64,000 nucleotides of DNA, taken from positions 1 to 64,000 of the forward strand of contig NZ_JASJCS010000005.1 in assembly GCF_030065885.1 (NCBI RefSeq), in the 5' to 3' direction. How positions within the stretch are numbered: the stretch's first letter is position 1; the number at the start of each line of letters is the position of its first letter. This document shows, piece after piece, positions 27,437-36,861 of this stretch. Under the pieces are notes generated by a model. That model was given only the letters and a program-made list of their open reading frames with translations. It was not told where the DNA came from and did not search any database. A program made the position numbers and the translations under genes. Origin of the DNA: Ilumatobacter sp. (lineage in GTDB: Bacteria > Actinomycetota > Acidimicrobiia > Acidimicrobiales > Ilumatobacteraceae).

Positions 27437-28669
27437 GTGACCGCACCCCCACAGCGGGTGATGCTCCCGCTGACCCTGCTGGTCACGATGACCGCGTCGG
27501 CGTACCAGATCTTCGTCTTCGCAGTGCTGGCCTCGCCGCTCATCGACGACCTCGACCTGTCGCGGACGCAGATCGGTGTGGTCGGCTCGATCAACACAGC
27601 CGTCGGCGCCACGACCGCACTGCTCACCGGCCCGCTGACCGATCGAATCGGCGCCCGCCGGTCGGTCGTCCTCGTGCTGGCGATCAGCGCCGTCGGCATG
27701 GCGGCCATGGGCGTCGCACCGAACGTCTGGTGGCTCGGCGTGGCCGCCGTGATCGGCGGGATCCCGCAGGGCTGGGGCAACCCGGCCACCAACGCGGTGA
27801 TCTCGAGCCGGGTGCCTGCCGGCCGCCGGGGATCGGTCACGGGCATCAAGCAGTCGGGTGTCACGCTCGGCGTGTTCCTGTCCGGTGCCACGATGCCCAT
27901 CATCGCCAGCACGTGGAACTGGCGCGTGTCGGTGTGGTTCTACGCCGCGCTCTTCGCGCTGATCGCCATCGTCGCCCATGCAACGCTCGACCGTGACCCC
28001 GCAGCTGCCGCGACCGCACCCACGGATCGCCGGTCGATCGATGCGCCTGCGGTACCGGGTCGAACGTCGGTCGATCGCCGCATCGTGCGGCTTGCCGCCT
28101 ACGCGCTGCTGATGGGCACGGCCGGCGGAGCGGTCGGCAGGTTCTTCCCGCTCTTCGCCGAGGAGTCCGTCGGTTTCTCGCTCGAGACCGCGGGGCTGTT
28201 GACGGCACTCGCCGGTCTCCTCGGCATGGGTGTGCGGGTGCTCGTCGGCAGGTGGGCCGAGACCTGGATCGCGCCCACCCGCCTGCTCGGACTGCTCTCC
28301 GCGGTGGGCGTCGTGTACTGCCTGTCGCTCGCTGCGGCGACGCCGTCGACGAGCTGGCTGCTCTGGATCTCACCGCCGCTGAGCGCGATCGGGATCGCGG
28401 CCTGGAACGCAGTGGCGATGCTCGCGGTCATCACGTTCGTCGCCGTGTCACAGGCGGGGCGAGCGTCGGGCGTGGTGATGCTGGGCTTCCTCGGTGGCCT
28501 GACGATCTCGGCCCCGATCGCCGGCGTGGTGGTCGACCAGACCGGCGACTACCGGCCGGTCTGGTTGATCGCCGCCGCCCTCGCAGCGGCCGCTGCCGCG
28601 CTGATGCTCGTGACGACGCCGTCGGACGACGCCGAGCACGTGCATCCGGAGCCGACCGTTGGGACGTAG
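27437..28669 (+). CDS. MFS transporter
   Basis: 410 aa, 12 helices. The loop 2-3 motif is [13 protein letters not shown] and helix 4-5 carries [30 protein letters not shown], a pattern seen in CynX/NarK-like and sugar-acid MFS proteins. Specificity unknown. The GTG lies 24 bp after icd with no separate promoter seen, so co-transcription with icd is likely; export or uptake of a TCA-related acid is a guess. Confidence 0.85.
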   Translation: MTAPPQRVMLPLTLLVTMTASAYQIFVFAVLASPLIDDLDLSRTQIGVVGSINTAVGATTALLTGPLTDRIGARRSVVLVLAISAVGMAAMGVAPNVWWLGVAAVIGGIPQGWGNPATNAVISSRVPAGRRGSVTGIKQSGVTLGVFLSGATMPIIASTWNWRVSVWFYAALFALIAIVAHATLDRDPAAAATAPTDRRSIDAPAVPGRTSVDRRIVRLAAYALLMGTAGGAVGRFFPLFAEESVGFSLETAGLLTALAGLLGMGVRVLVGRWAETWIAPTRLLGLLSAVGVVYCLSLAAATPSTSWLLWISPPLSAIGIAAWNAVAMLAVITFVAVSQAGRASGVVMLGFLGGLTISAPIAGVVVDQTGDYRPVWLIAAALAAAAAALMLVTTPSDDAEHVHPEPTVGT

Positions 28670-28806
28670 GCCTGCGTGGGCTCCGTGACGGCACATCGCC
28701 GCATCAGACTCGTCCGATTCGGCGCGGCGAAGCCCGCCGTGGCGGTCGTGGCCGGGCTCCCCTCGACGCCTCCGCGCACGACCCGATCCTCCTCACCGAC
28801 CACCAG

Positions 28807-28823
28807 CCGACGCCGGACGTCGG
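28807..28823. terminator. Hairpin between convergent genes
   Basis: CCGACG-CCGGA-CGTCGG forms a 6-bp perfect stem in the 191-bp gap between the MFS gene and the diiron protein gene, which end toward each other. The gap otherwise shows no supported gene. Confidence 0.35.
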
Positions 28824-28860
28824 TCCGTACGCCGGCACGCAGACGGCGCCCCGGTGACGC

Positions 28861-29958
28861 TCAGGTGTCGGCGGCGGCTCGGTCCTGCGCGACCGCGTCG
28901 TACTGCTCGTAGTCGGTGGCGGTGTCGTCGGCGAACTCGAACTCCATCAGACCCGCCTCGCCCCACTTCTTGCGGAGGTAGCCGTCGTTGGCGTCGAGCA
29001 GGCCCAGCTTGCGCGTGTTGGGCACCAGCTTGGCGAAGAAGCCGCGCTGGAACGACGCCTGCGGGCTGAGCTCGAGGTTGCCGGCCGCTTCGAGCAGGTA
29101 GGGCACCACCGCCTCGACATCGACACCCAGCCGTTCCCAGACCTCGGGCGTCGTCGAACGGCTGCGGGAGCGGAGGGTGTTGTCGAGCATGAACTCCTGC
29201 CGCTCCTTGAGCTCGGCCTCGCTGAGATGCTCGTAGTACTCGCCGAGGCTGATGATGCCGAACGCGACGTGGCGTGCCTCGTCGGCCATGACGTAGCGCA
29301 GCAACTTCCTCAGGAGCGGCTCCTCGGTGCGGCGGAGCATGTCACCGAAGGCGGCGAGCGCCAGGCTCTCGATCACGATCTGCATGCCGAGGTAGGCGAT
29401 GTCCCACCGGGAGTCCTCGAGCAGCGCCATGATCTGGGCGTCGAGGAACGGGTTCATCGGGTAGGCCTCGCCGAGCTTCTCGTGCAGGTACTTCGCGAAC
29501 ACCTCGGTGTGGCGGGCCTCGTCCATGGTCTGGGTCGAGGCGTAGTACTTGGCGTCGATCCACGGCACCGTCTCGACGATCTTGGCCGCCGTCATCATCG
29601 CACCCTGCTCGCCGTGCATGAACTGGCTGAGCGAGGCCTTGAGGAACTCGATGCCCGCCTGCGTCAGCTCCTTCTCACCCCACGACGAGATCGGCGAGCC
29701 GGGGATCGTGGTCGCCTCGGCCACGATCCGCTGCACGCCGCTCGGCCGCTCGGTGACCAACCGCTCGGGATCGACGTCGATGCTCCAGTCGAGGTCGGTG
29801 ACGCTGTTCCACTGCGACGCCATCGCCTTGTTGTAGAGCGTGACGAGCTGCGCGCGATCGCGGTCGTAGTTCCACGTCATGATCCGCTCGGCGTGGTCGG
29901 TGATGTGACGGATGCTCTCGTCCATCTCGGTGCGGCTGGGGGCCTCGGCGATGCTCAT
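28861..29958 (-). CDS. Ferritin-like/R2-like diiron protein
   Basis: 365 aa, nearly all helix. Carboxylate and His ligands fit a diiron four-helix bundle: Glu in MHGEQGAMM, MDEARHTEVF (ExxH), Glu in IVIESLAL and ADEARHVAFG (second ExxH). Ribonucleotide reductase R2, AurF-type N-oxygenases and R2-like oxidases share this layout; radical Tyr placement cannot be judged, so the reaction is open. Unusually for this window there is a good Shine-Dalgarno AAGGAG (29975-29970) 11 nt before the ATG, and TAGCGT (29997-29992) upstream. Stands alone. Confidence 0.82.
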   Translation of the reverse strand: MSIAEAPSRTEMDESIRHITDHAERIMTWNYDRDRAQLVTLYNKAMASQWNSVTDLDWSIDVDPERLVTERPSGVQRIVAEATTIPGSPISSWGEKELTQAGIEFLKASLSQFMHGEQGAMMTAAKIVETVPWIDAKYYASTQTMDEARHTEVFAKYLHEKLGEAYPMNPFLDAQIMALLEDSRWDIAYLGMQIVIESLALAAFGDMLRRTEEPLLRKLLRYVMADEARHVAFGIISLGEYYEHLSEAELKERQEFMLDNTLRSRSRSTTPEVWERLGVDVEAVVPYLLEAAGNLELSPQASFQRGFFAKLVPNTRKLGLLDANDGYLRKKWGEAGLMEFEFADDTATDYEQYDAVAQDRAAADT

Positions 29959-30043
29959 GACGCGCTCGACTCCTTGTAGAGGGCAAGCAACACGCTAGGC
30001 CAGCGCCGCTGCGACCGACGAGATCAACGACGAGACGCGCCGA

Positions 30044-30086
30044 TCAGGGCTCCCATCCGGCGAACGTATCGATCATGAGCCGGACG
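30044..30086 (-). repeat. Copy of the 3' end of the LLM oxidoreductase gene
   Basis: This stretch repeats the last 13 codons and TGA of the adjacent gene (30122-30164), 78 bp downstream and in the same frame. It encodes [13 protein letters not shown]-stop exactly as the gene does; the three base differences within those codons (GAC/GAT, GGG/GGA, CCG/CCC) are all synonymous. The 35 bp between the copies stay open after the first TGA. Confidence 0.85.
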
Positions 30087-30121
30087 AACCGGCTCGACAC
30101 CAACGCCCACACCCGTGCGGC

Positions 30122-31123
30122 TCACGGCTCCCACCCGGCGAACGTGTCGATCATGAGCCGGACGTCGTCACCCAGCGGGTAGAGGATCGGGCAGGTGCAA
30201 CCGTTGGCCATGTACTCGGCGACCTTCTTGCGGCACTCGTCGGCGGTACCGGCCGCGCAGATCATCTGCACGATGTCGTCGGGCACCAGCTTCGACGCCT
30301 CGACGACCTGCTCGTGCGTGGCCGGCCAGGTGAGCACCTTGTGGACCTCGTCGAGCAGCGACTCGGGCACACCCGACGCCTTCATGATGTGTGGCTGCTG
30401 ACCGAGGTACTGGGTGACCAGCAGTCGTGCGCCGTCGAGCGCGGCCTGGCGGTCCTCGTCGACCGAGCAGACGACGAGCTGTGGGCGGTCGAGGTCGTCG
30501 ACGGTCCTGCCCGCCTTGGCGGCCCCGGCCGCGAGGTGCTCGAGCGCGCGCCGGTTGTAGTCCGGCGAGACGAGGTAGTTGAGCACGACCCCGTCGGCGA
30601 TCTCGCCGGTCAGCTCCATCATCTGCATGCCGGTCGCACCGATGTAGATCGGCACGTCCTTGGGTCGTCGCTCCTGGTGGACGTAGTCGAGCTCGACGCC
30701 GTCGAGATGGACGTGGACACCGTCGATCGTGACCGTCTCGTTGCCGAGCAGGGCTCGAACCGCGTCGACGACCTCGCGCATGACGGTCAACGGCCGGGCG
30801 CGCTCGATGCCGACCTTCGCCGCCAACGGATCCCACCACGCGCCGAGACCGCAGATGATGCGGCCAGGTGCCAGGTCGTCCAACGTCGAGAACATCGAGG
30901 CGAGTCGTGCAGCGTTCCGGCTCCAGATGTCGATCACGCCCGACCCGACCTTGATCGACTCGGTGCTGGCCGCGAACGCCGCCATCGGCACGCTCGCCTC
31001 GCGGACCAGGCGGGAGTCGGCCTGCCAGACCGCCTCGAAACCCCGCTCCTCGGCGTACTGGGTGTAGGCCATCGCGTCGCGGATGGGGTGAGCATCTTGC
31101 AGGTACAGGGCGAGTCGGGTCAT
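30122..31123 (-). CDS. LLM class F420-dependent oxidoreductase
   Basis: 333 aa. Luciferase-like TIM barrel: [82 protein letters not shown] and a late [11 protein letters not shown]. This matches F420-using reductases of the methylene-tetrahydromethanopterin reductase group rather than FMN luciferases. Last gene of the 38048-30122 operon; its ATG overlaps the amidohydrolase stop by 4 bases, so it probably acts on the product of the molybdenum enzyme or the amidohydrolase. Its 3' end is duplicated just downstream. Confidence 0.88.
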   Translation of the reverse strand: MTRLALYLQDAHPIRDAMAYTQYAEERGFEAVWQADSRLVREASVPMAAFAASTESIKVGSGVIDIWSRNAARLASMFSTLDDLAPGRIICGLGAWWDPLAAKVGIERARPLTVMREVVDAVRALLGNETVTIDGVHVHLDGVELDYVHQERRPKDVPIYIGATGMQMMELTGEIADGVVLNYLVSPDYNRRALEHLAAGAAKAGRTVDDLDRPQLVVCSVDEDRQAALDGARLLVTQYLGQQPHIMKASGVPESLLDEVHKVLTWPATHEQVVEASKLVPDDIVQMICAAGTADECRKKVAEYMANGCTCPILYPLGDDVRLMIDTFAGWEP

Positions 31124-32175
31124 GGCATGTCCTCCAGTCGCTGGAACAGTCGCTCGGCAGCCTCGGCGGCCTTGGCGCGGATCTCGGTGGCGTCGACCCT
31201 GGTCGGCAACCCGTCCTCGAGGACGACGTCGCCGTCGATCTCGATGCGCAGCGGTCGAACACCCGGGCTGAACGCCAGTCGCCATGGGTCCATCGGCTCG
31301 TAGGACCACGTGACGCGGTCGTCGCCGGCCTCGGGGAAGAGGCGCCTGTTGACGTCGAGCATCGCCCACACCGGATCTGGAGTGGATCGCACATCGTGCT
31401 CGCGCAGCCTCGCGTACGCGACGCGGAACTCGTCGAGCATGTCCGCTCCGATGCCGTCGGTGCCGAGCGCGATCGGGTTGGCGAACCGCGTGGGGCGGGC
31501 GTAGCCGACCGCGTTGTTCATGTTGGAGCGGGGGTTGTGGACGATGGTGCCGGCGAGGCCGTGATCGTCCGCGAGGTGGACGCCGTGGATGAGCAGCCAC
31601 CGGTCGTCGGCGAGATGGCGGAGGCGGTCGGCGGCGCCGGCATCGTCGGCGCCCTCGGCGACGTGAATGTGGACGCCGACGCCGAAACGCGTCGCGAGAT
31701 CGGCGGCACGCTCGAGCGTGTCGTCGGTGCAGGTGAACGCGGCGTGCACGCCGACGTAGCCCCGACCGCCCTCGCTCAGGAAGCGTTCGTTCTCGGCGAG
31801 CCCGCGGCGCGCACCGTCGGCGCCGTGCCGGTCGGTCACGCCGTAGCTGCACGACACGCGAACGCCCACCTCGGCGCAGGCGTCGGCGATGATGCCCAGC
31901 GAACCGTCGATCGCGCTCGGCGACTCGTGGTGGTCGATGATCGCGGTGCAGCCCCGCTCGAGCGCCTCGAGCGCGCCGAGCTTGGCCGACCAGTGGATCG
32001 TGTCGGCGTCGAGGGCCCGGTCGAGCCGCCACCACACCTGTTCGAGGATCTCGATGAACGACGTCGGGGTGCGCGGCGGCGCGGGCATGCCACGGGCGAG
32101 CGCCGAGTACAGGTGGTGGTGGGCGCACACCATCCCCGTCGTCTGGTCGGGCCGCAGCTCGGGAGGCTCGGTCAT
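31120..32175 (-). CDS. SsnA-like amidohydrolase lacking the N-terminal beta part
   Basis: 351 aa against about 440 for SsnA. Metal site: [11 protein letters not shown] (HxH), HIHVAEG, the His in LIHGVHL and [28 protein letters not shown] and [14 protein letters not shown] closely follow SsnA, the putative aminohydrolase found with selenium-dependent molybdenum hydroxylases. The roughly 55 residues that normally precede the HxH and build half of the beta-sandwich are missing: HxH is at about residue 20 and the ATG is fixed by a 4-base overlap with the previous gene. The C-terminal strand part is kept. Probably deaminates or opens a purine-like ring (inference). Confidence 0.85.
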   Translation of the reverse strand: MTEPPELRPDQTTGMVCAHHHLYSALARGMPAPPRTPTSFIEILEQVWWRLDRALDADTIHWSAKLGALEALERGCTAIIDHHESPSAIDGSLGIIADACAEVGVRVSCSYGVTDRHGADGARRGLAENERFLSEGGRGYVGVHAAFTCTDDTLERAADLATRFGVGVHIHVAEGADDAGAADRLRHLADDRWLLIHGVHLADDHGLAGTIVHNPRSNMNNAVGYARPTRFANPIALGTDGIGADMLDEFRVAYARLREHDVRSTPDPVWAMLDVNRRLFPEAGDDRVTWSYEPMDPWRLAFSPGVRPLRIEIDGDVVLEDGLPTRVDATEIRAKAAEAAERLFQRLEDMP

Positions 32176-34409
32176 GGTGCCAGTGCAGCGAGCACACGGT
32201 CGGGGGTCAAGGGGAACGTGTCGAACCAGACGCCGGTGGCGTCGTGCAGCGCGGCGATGACGGCCGGTGCATACGTCATGTAGGGCATCTCGGCCATGCC
32301 TCTCGCCCCCCACGGCCCACGCGGGTCGGCGAGCTCGAGCACGACGCTGTCGATCCGCTCGGGTGCGTCGCCGATGCCCGGGATGAGGTACCCGCTCAGC
32401 CGCGGGTTGAGCACCCGGCCCTGCTCGACGAGGAGCCGCTCGCTGAGCACGTAGCCGTGCGCCTGCACCACTGCGCCCTCGACCTGGCCAACCACCGACT
32501 GCGGGTTGATGGCACGGCCGACGTCGTGTGTGCTGACCACCCGGTCGACCACGATGTGCCCGGTGCCCCGGTCGACGGTGAGCTCGACCGCCTGGGCGAC
32601 GTAGCCGTAGCTGAAGTTCGGCACGCACTCCCCCGTGTCGGGGTCGAGCGGCTCGGTCGGCGGCGGCACGAACCGGAAGTGGCCGACGGCCGGCCGGTGG
32701 CCCTCGCGCCACGACTTCTCCGCCTCCTCGGCGGCGCCGAGGATCGAGTTGCCCGACATGAACGTCAGACGTGAGGCCGACGCCGAACCCGCGTCACCCG
32801 ACGACGACGTGTCGGAGAACCGGCCGTGCACGTGCTCGAACGGCACACCCGTCGCATCGGCGGCCATCTGCACGATGGCGGTGTGCGCACCCTGCCCGAC
32901 GTCGGCGCCGGCGTGGAACACCTCGGCCGAAGCCGGCCGGTCGGCGTCGTCGGCCCCGTGGAGCACGATCCGAGCCTCGCACCGCTCGGGGAACCCGAAC
33001 GAGAACCCCACGTTCTTGAACGCACACGCGAAGCCCCGGCCCCGAGCGAGCTCGCTGCTGGCGGGCGCCAGCGTGGCGAACGGCGAGAAGCCCTCGGCCG
33101 GCGCGAGCGGCTGATCGAACGCAGCCTCGCTCGCGCAGCGGTCGATGACCTCGGGCAGCGTGACCCCCGCCGGCATGACGGTCTGAGTGATCCCGATGCT
33201 GCCGTCGCGCAGGGCGTTGCGGCGGCGGATCTCGACGGGGTCGATGCCGAGCTGCTCGGCGAGCTTGTTCATCTGCGACTCGGCGACGAAGGCCGCTTGC
33301 GGGCCGCCGAATCCGCGGAACGCCCCGCCGGGGACCGTGGTCGTGTACACGGCGTGGCTGTCGATCCGGGCGTTCGGCACCTCGTACGGACCGGCCTGCC
33401 CGAGATGGCAGTTCCCCAAGACCTTGTTGGTCGTGTAGTTGTACGCACCGGCGTCGAGCCAGGCCTCGCTCTCGACGGCGACGATCCTGCCGTCGGCGTC
33501 GGCGCCCCACTTGGCCCTGATGCGGCCACGGTGGCGCTTGTGGTGGCCGACGATCGATTCCTCACGCGACCAGTGCGCGGCGATCGGCCGTCGCTCGCCG
33601 CGCTCGGCGAGTCGCCACGCCGCGAGCGCGAGCACGATCTGGAGCGACATGTCCTCGCGGCCGCCGAAGGCCCCGCCGATCGCGGGATAGATCACCCGCA
33701 CCTGTTCGGCGGGGAGGTCGAGCGCGTGGGCGATCTGCTCTTGATCCTCGTGGGTCCACTGCCCGGCCACCTCGACCGTGACCCGTTCGTCGTCGTCGAT
33801 GTACGCGACGCCCGCCTCGGGCTGCAGGAACGCGTGCTCCTGGTGCGGCAGCTCGTAGGTCGCCTCGACGACGGCGACGGCACGGGCCCACCCCGCCTCC
33901 ATCGACCCCTTCCGGATCTTGTACGTGTGGTACTCGTTCGTCGGCTTGCCGTTGTGTGCGTGCACGAGCGGGGCATCGGGCGCCAGCGCGGCGTCGATGT
34001 CGGCCACGACAGGCAGGTCGTCCCACGTGGCGTCGATGGCCGCCGCCGCGGCATCGGCCTGCTCGGCGGTCTCGGCGACGACGAGCGCGAGGTGGTCCGC
34101 CTCCCAGCGGCTGACGTCGCACGGCACCTCGCTGCGGCCGGTGTGGTCGACCGTGATGAAGACCGGTTGGTCGAACATCGTCAGCCCGTACTCGTTGACG
34201 GGAACGTCGGCCCCGGTCAGGACGGCGACGACGCCGGGCATCTGCTCGGCGGCGGCGGCGTCGAGCGAGACGAGGCGGGCGTGCGGGCGGGCGGTGAAGA
34301 CGGCCTTCGCGACGAGGGCGCCGGCCGGCGCCCGATCACCCGGATAGTCGGCCGCGCCGACCACCTTGTCGTACGCATCGACGCGAGCCGGCGCAGCGCC
34401 GATCGTCAC
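32172..34409 (-). CDS. Xanthine dehydrogenase family molybdopterin-binding subunit
   Basis: 745 aa. Binds the Mo-cofactor of a xanthine-oxidase-type hydroxylase. [20 protein letters not shown] (head), [45 protein letters not shown] and [17 protein letters not shown], with the catalytic Glu in GMAE, are present. It hydroxylates N-heterocycles or aldehydes with water as oxygen donor. Together with the adjacent FAD/Fe-S fusion it makes a complete two-gene enzyme. GTG overlaps the preceding stop as GTGA. Real substrate unknown; purines fit the SsnA-like neighbour. Confidence 0.93.
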   Translation of the reverse strand: MTIGAAPARVDAYDKVVGAADYPGDRAPAGALVAKAVFTARPHARLVSLDAAAAEQMPGVVAVLTGADVPVNEYGLTMFDQPVFITVDHTGRSEVPCDVSRWEADHLALVVAETAEQADAAAAAIDATWDDLPVVADIDAALAPDAPLVHAHNGKPTNEYHTYKIRKGSMEAGWARAVAVVEATYELPHQEHAFLQPEAGVAYIDDDERVTVEVAGQWTHEDQEQIAHALDLPAEQVRVIYPAIGGAFGGREDMSLQIVLALAAWRLAERGERRPIAAHWSREESIVGHHKRHRGRIRAKWGADADGRIVAVESEAWLDAGAYNYTTNKVLGNCHLGQAGPYEVPNARIDSHAVYTTTVPGGAFRGFGGPQAAFVAESQMNKLAEQLGIDPVEIRRRNALRDGSIGITQTVMPAGVTLPEVIDRCASEAAFDQPLAPAEGFSPFATLAPASSELARGRGFACAFKNVGFSFGFPERCEARIVLHGADDADRPASAEVFHAGADVGQGAHTAIVQMAADATGVPFEHVHGRFSDTSSSGDAGSASASRLTFMSGNSILGAAEEAEKSWREGHRPAVGHFRFVPPPTEPLDPDTGECVPNFSYGYVAQAVELTVDRGTGHIVVDRVVSTHDVGRAINPQSVVGQVEGAVVQAHGYVLSERLLVEQGRVLNPRLSGYLIPGIGDAPERIDSVVLELADPRGPWGARGMAEMPYMTYAPAVIAALHDATGVWFDTFPLTPDRVLAALAP

Positions 34410-35866
34410 GCTTCGCTCCCCCGCTCGGCTGCTGCTGTCACCGCGACCTCGATCGACTTGTAGCCCGTGCAGCGGCAGAGGTTGCCCGCCAGGCCGGCTC
34501 GCACCTGGTCGAGCGTCGGCTCGGGCACCTCGTCGAGGAGGGTCGCCGACGAGACCAGCAGTCCGGGTGTGCAGAAGCCGCACTGCACGGCGCCGGCGTC
34601 GACGAACGCTGCCTGGACGGCGTGCAGCCTGCCGTCGGTGCCGAGCCCCTCGACGGTGCGGATCTCGCACCCGTGCGCACGGGCGGCGGGCACCAGACAG
34701 CTCATCACCACGGCGCCGTCGAGCCGGACCGCGCACGCCCCGCACTCCCCCTCGGCACAGCCTTCCTTGACCCCCGTCGCTCCGGCGCGATCGCGGAGCC
34801 ATTCGAGCAGCGTGACACCGACCGCACCGGCGGCCTCGACGCGATCGCCGTTCACGCTCGCCACGATCGGCTCGTCGGTCGTGCGCGAGACGGCTTCGTC
34901 GGCCGGCGGGTACCGACCGTCGAACCCCGGCGTCCACAGCAACGGGGGGTCGTGCGGCCAACACCGGTCGACCTCGTCGGCAGCGATCGCCTCCAGCGCG
35001 CGCCGTGTCATCGTGCGAACGAGGTCGAGCCGGTACGTGGCCGGTGCTCGGAGATCGTCGATCGGCGACGCGGCGGCCACGGCGGCCGAGACGGCCTCGT
35101 CGATGGTGCCGTCGTCCAACGGGCGGCCCGCCAGCGCCTCCTCGACGCCGGGCACGAGGACGACCGTCGGCGCCACCGAGCCGAGCGCCAGGGTTGCGCC
35201 GCCCACCGCGCCGTCGTCGCCGAGCTCGACCACGGCCGTCAGATGGACGACCGAGATCGCCTGGGCGCGGCGGAGGCCGGCCTTGACGAAGATGCCACGC
35301 TGCCGAGCCGTCATCGCCGGGAACGTGACCGCCGTGACCATCTCGTTCGGGGCCAGACCCGTGGAGCGGAACCCGGTGATGAAGTCCTCGACCGGCATGC
35401 TGCGGGTCCCGTCGACGGAGGCCAACTCGACGGACGCGCCGAGTGCGAGCAACGGCGAGATCGTGTCGTTCGCCGGGCTGGCGGTGACGACGTTGCCGAC
35501 GACGGTGGCACGGTTGCGGAGCTGGGGTGATCCGACCTCCCAGCACGCCTGGGCGAGCGGCAACGCGTCGCGGCGGCAGGTGGCGCTCGCCACGACCTGG
35601 TTGTGGGTGACGAGGGCACCGAGCCGGACGATCCCGTCCTCGACGCCGATCGTGGCGAGTTGCGACAGCCGGCTGACGTCGATCAGCACGTCGGTCTCCG
35701 CGTGCTCGCCGCGGTCGAGCTCGACGAGGAGGTCGGAGCCGCCGGCGACGATGCGGGCGCGGCCTCGCAGATCGTCGAGCAGGGTCAATGCGCCCGCCAG
35801 CGTCGACGGGGATTCGTAGCGAGACACCCGGGTCGGTGCCCGCTGGACGTCGTGCAGCGTTGTCAT
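34406..35866 (-). CDS. Molybdenum hydroxylase FAD-(2Fe-2S) fusion subunit
   Basis: 486 aa. Residues 1-285 are the FAD domain (RARIVAGGSDLLVELDRGE, LRNRATVVGNVVTASPANDT, KAGLRRAQAISVV); residues 325-486 carry two [2Fe-2S] clusters (GCAEGECGACAV with a distal Cys, and VQCGFCTPG with LCRCTGY). This is XdhB followed by XdhC in one chain, the reverse of the Fe-S-then-FAD order of full-length xanthine dehydrogenases. It passes electrons from molybdenum to NAD+ or another acceptor. TAGCGT lies 13 nt before the ATG, so a second promoter may exist inside the operon. Confidence 0.92.
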   Translation of the reverse strand: MTTLHDVQRAPTRVSRYESPSTLAGALTLLDDLRGRARIVAGGSDLLVELDRGEHAETDVLIDVSRLSQLATIGVEDGIVRLGALVTHNQVVASATCRRDALPLAQACWEVGSPQLRNRATVVGNVVTASPANDTISPLLALGASVELASVDGTRSMPVEDFITGFRSTGLAPNEMVTAVTFPAMTARQRGIFVKAGLRRAQAISVVHLTAVVELGDDGAVGGATLALGSVAPTVVLVPGVEEALAGRPLDDGTIDEAVSAAVAAASPIDDLRAPATYRLDLVRTMTRRALEAIAADEVDRCWPHDPPLLWTPGFDGRYPPADEAVSRTTDEPIVASVNGDRVEAAGAVGVTLLEWLRDRAGATGVKEGCAEGECGACAVRLDGAVVMSCLVPAARAHGCEIRTVEGLGTDGRLHAVQAAFVDAGAVQCGFCTPGLLVSSATLLDEVPEPTLDQVRAGLAGNLCRCTGYKSIEVAVTAAAERGSEA

Positions 35867-35901
35867 GGGTGCGCCTCGAACGCTACAGCGGCGGGGGCCG
35901 G

Positions 35902-36861
35902 TCAGGCGGATACAGGTGTCAGCGGCTCGCGTCCCGCGAGGATCTCGACGACGTTGCGGGCGGCCAGCTCGGCCATCGCCGAGCGGGTCTCGATCGTGGC
36001 CGAACCCAGGTGCGGGACGAGCACGACGTTGTCGAGCCCGAGCAGGTCGGGGTGGACGTCGGGCTCGTGCTCGAACACGTCGAGTGCAGCCCCCGCGATG
36101 CGACCGTCACGGAGCGCGGTGGCGAGCGCCGCCTCGTCGACGATCGGCCCCCGCGCGGTGTTGACGAGAAACGCCGTCTCCTGCATGCGATCGAGCGCGG
36201 CCGCGTCGATGAGGTGATGGGTAGCGTCGGAGTACGGGCAGTTCAACGACACGACATCGCTGGTCTCGAGCAGCTCGTGCAGCCCGACGAGGCGGGCGCC
36301 GAGCCGCTCCTCGGTCGCCGCGTCGACCGCCCGACGGTTGTGGTAGGCGATGGTCATCCCGAACGCCCGAGCGCGATCCGCGAGCGCCTCACCGATCGCC
36401 CCCATGCCGATCACCCCGAGCTGCCGCCCTTGCAGGCCGCTGCCGAGCATCATGAACATCCCCCACTGCCAGGGAGTTCCCGCCCGGATCAGACGCTCAC
36501 CCTCGCCGAGGCGTCGTGTGACCATCAGCGTCAGCGCCATCGCGAGGTCGGCCGTGGCGTCGGTGAGCACGCCCGGCGTGTTCGTGACCACGACACCGCG
36601 CTCCCGGCAGGCGGCCACGTCGATGTTGTTGTAGCCGACCGCGACGTTCGCGACGACGCGCAGCCCCGGCCCGGCAGCGAGGAACGCGTCGTCGACCCGA
36701 TCGGTGAGCAGGGTGACCGCGGCGTCCGCGGTCGCGAGTTGCCGATCACGGACGTCGTCCGGGATGGGCTCGTCGGCGTCCCACGCCCACACCTCGCCCG
36801 CCCGGCGGAGCACGTCGAGGCCGGCCTCGGGGATGCGGCCGGTGACCACGATCCGGCTCAT
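35902..36861 (-). CDS. D-2-hydroxyacid dehydrogenase (glyoxylate/hydroxypyruvate reductase type)
   Basis: 319 aa. NAD(P)-binding GMGAIGEALADRARAFGM, the substrate Arg in VNTARGPIVDE, Glu in DVFEHEPDVHP and catalytic His in VPHLGSAT identify the D-2-hydroxyacid dehydrogenases, nearest to glyoxylate reductases. It would reduce glyoxylate or a 2-oxo acid made by the overlapping aminotransferase. Glyoxylate is also an end product of purine breakdown, which fits the operon. ATG overlaps the aminotransferase stop by 4 bases. Confidence 0.92.
   Translation of the reverse strand: MSRIVVTGRIPEAGLDVLRRAGEVWAWDADEPIPDDVRDRQLATADAAVTLLTDRVDDAFLAAGPGLRVVANVAVGYNNIDVAACRERGVVVTNTPGVLTDATADLAMALTLMVTRRLGEGERLIRAGTPWQWGMFMMLGSGLQGRQLGVIGMGAIGEALADRARAFGMTIAYHNRRAVDAATEERLGARLVGLHELLETSDVVSLNCPYSDATHHLIDAAALDRMQETAFLVNTARGPIVDEAALATALRDGRIAGAALDVFEHEPDVHPDLLGLDNVVLVPHLGSATIETRSAMAELAARNVVEILAGREPLTPVSA

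Noticed and set aside
28670-28860. Short open frame between the MFS and diiron genes
   Set aside because: Arg/Ser/Thr-rich, no start signal of the local type, overlaps the diiron gene end on the other strand.
30122-30124. TGA of the LLM gene read as selenocysteine, joining on to the in-frame repeat
   Set aside because: SsnA neighbours made this tempting, but WEP-stop is a complete end, the copy ends identically, no SECIS-like hairpin was seen and no selenium genes are present.
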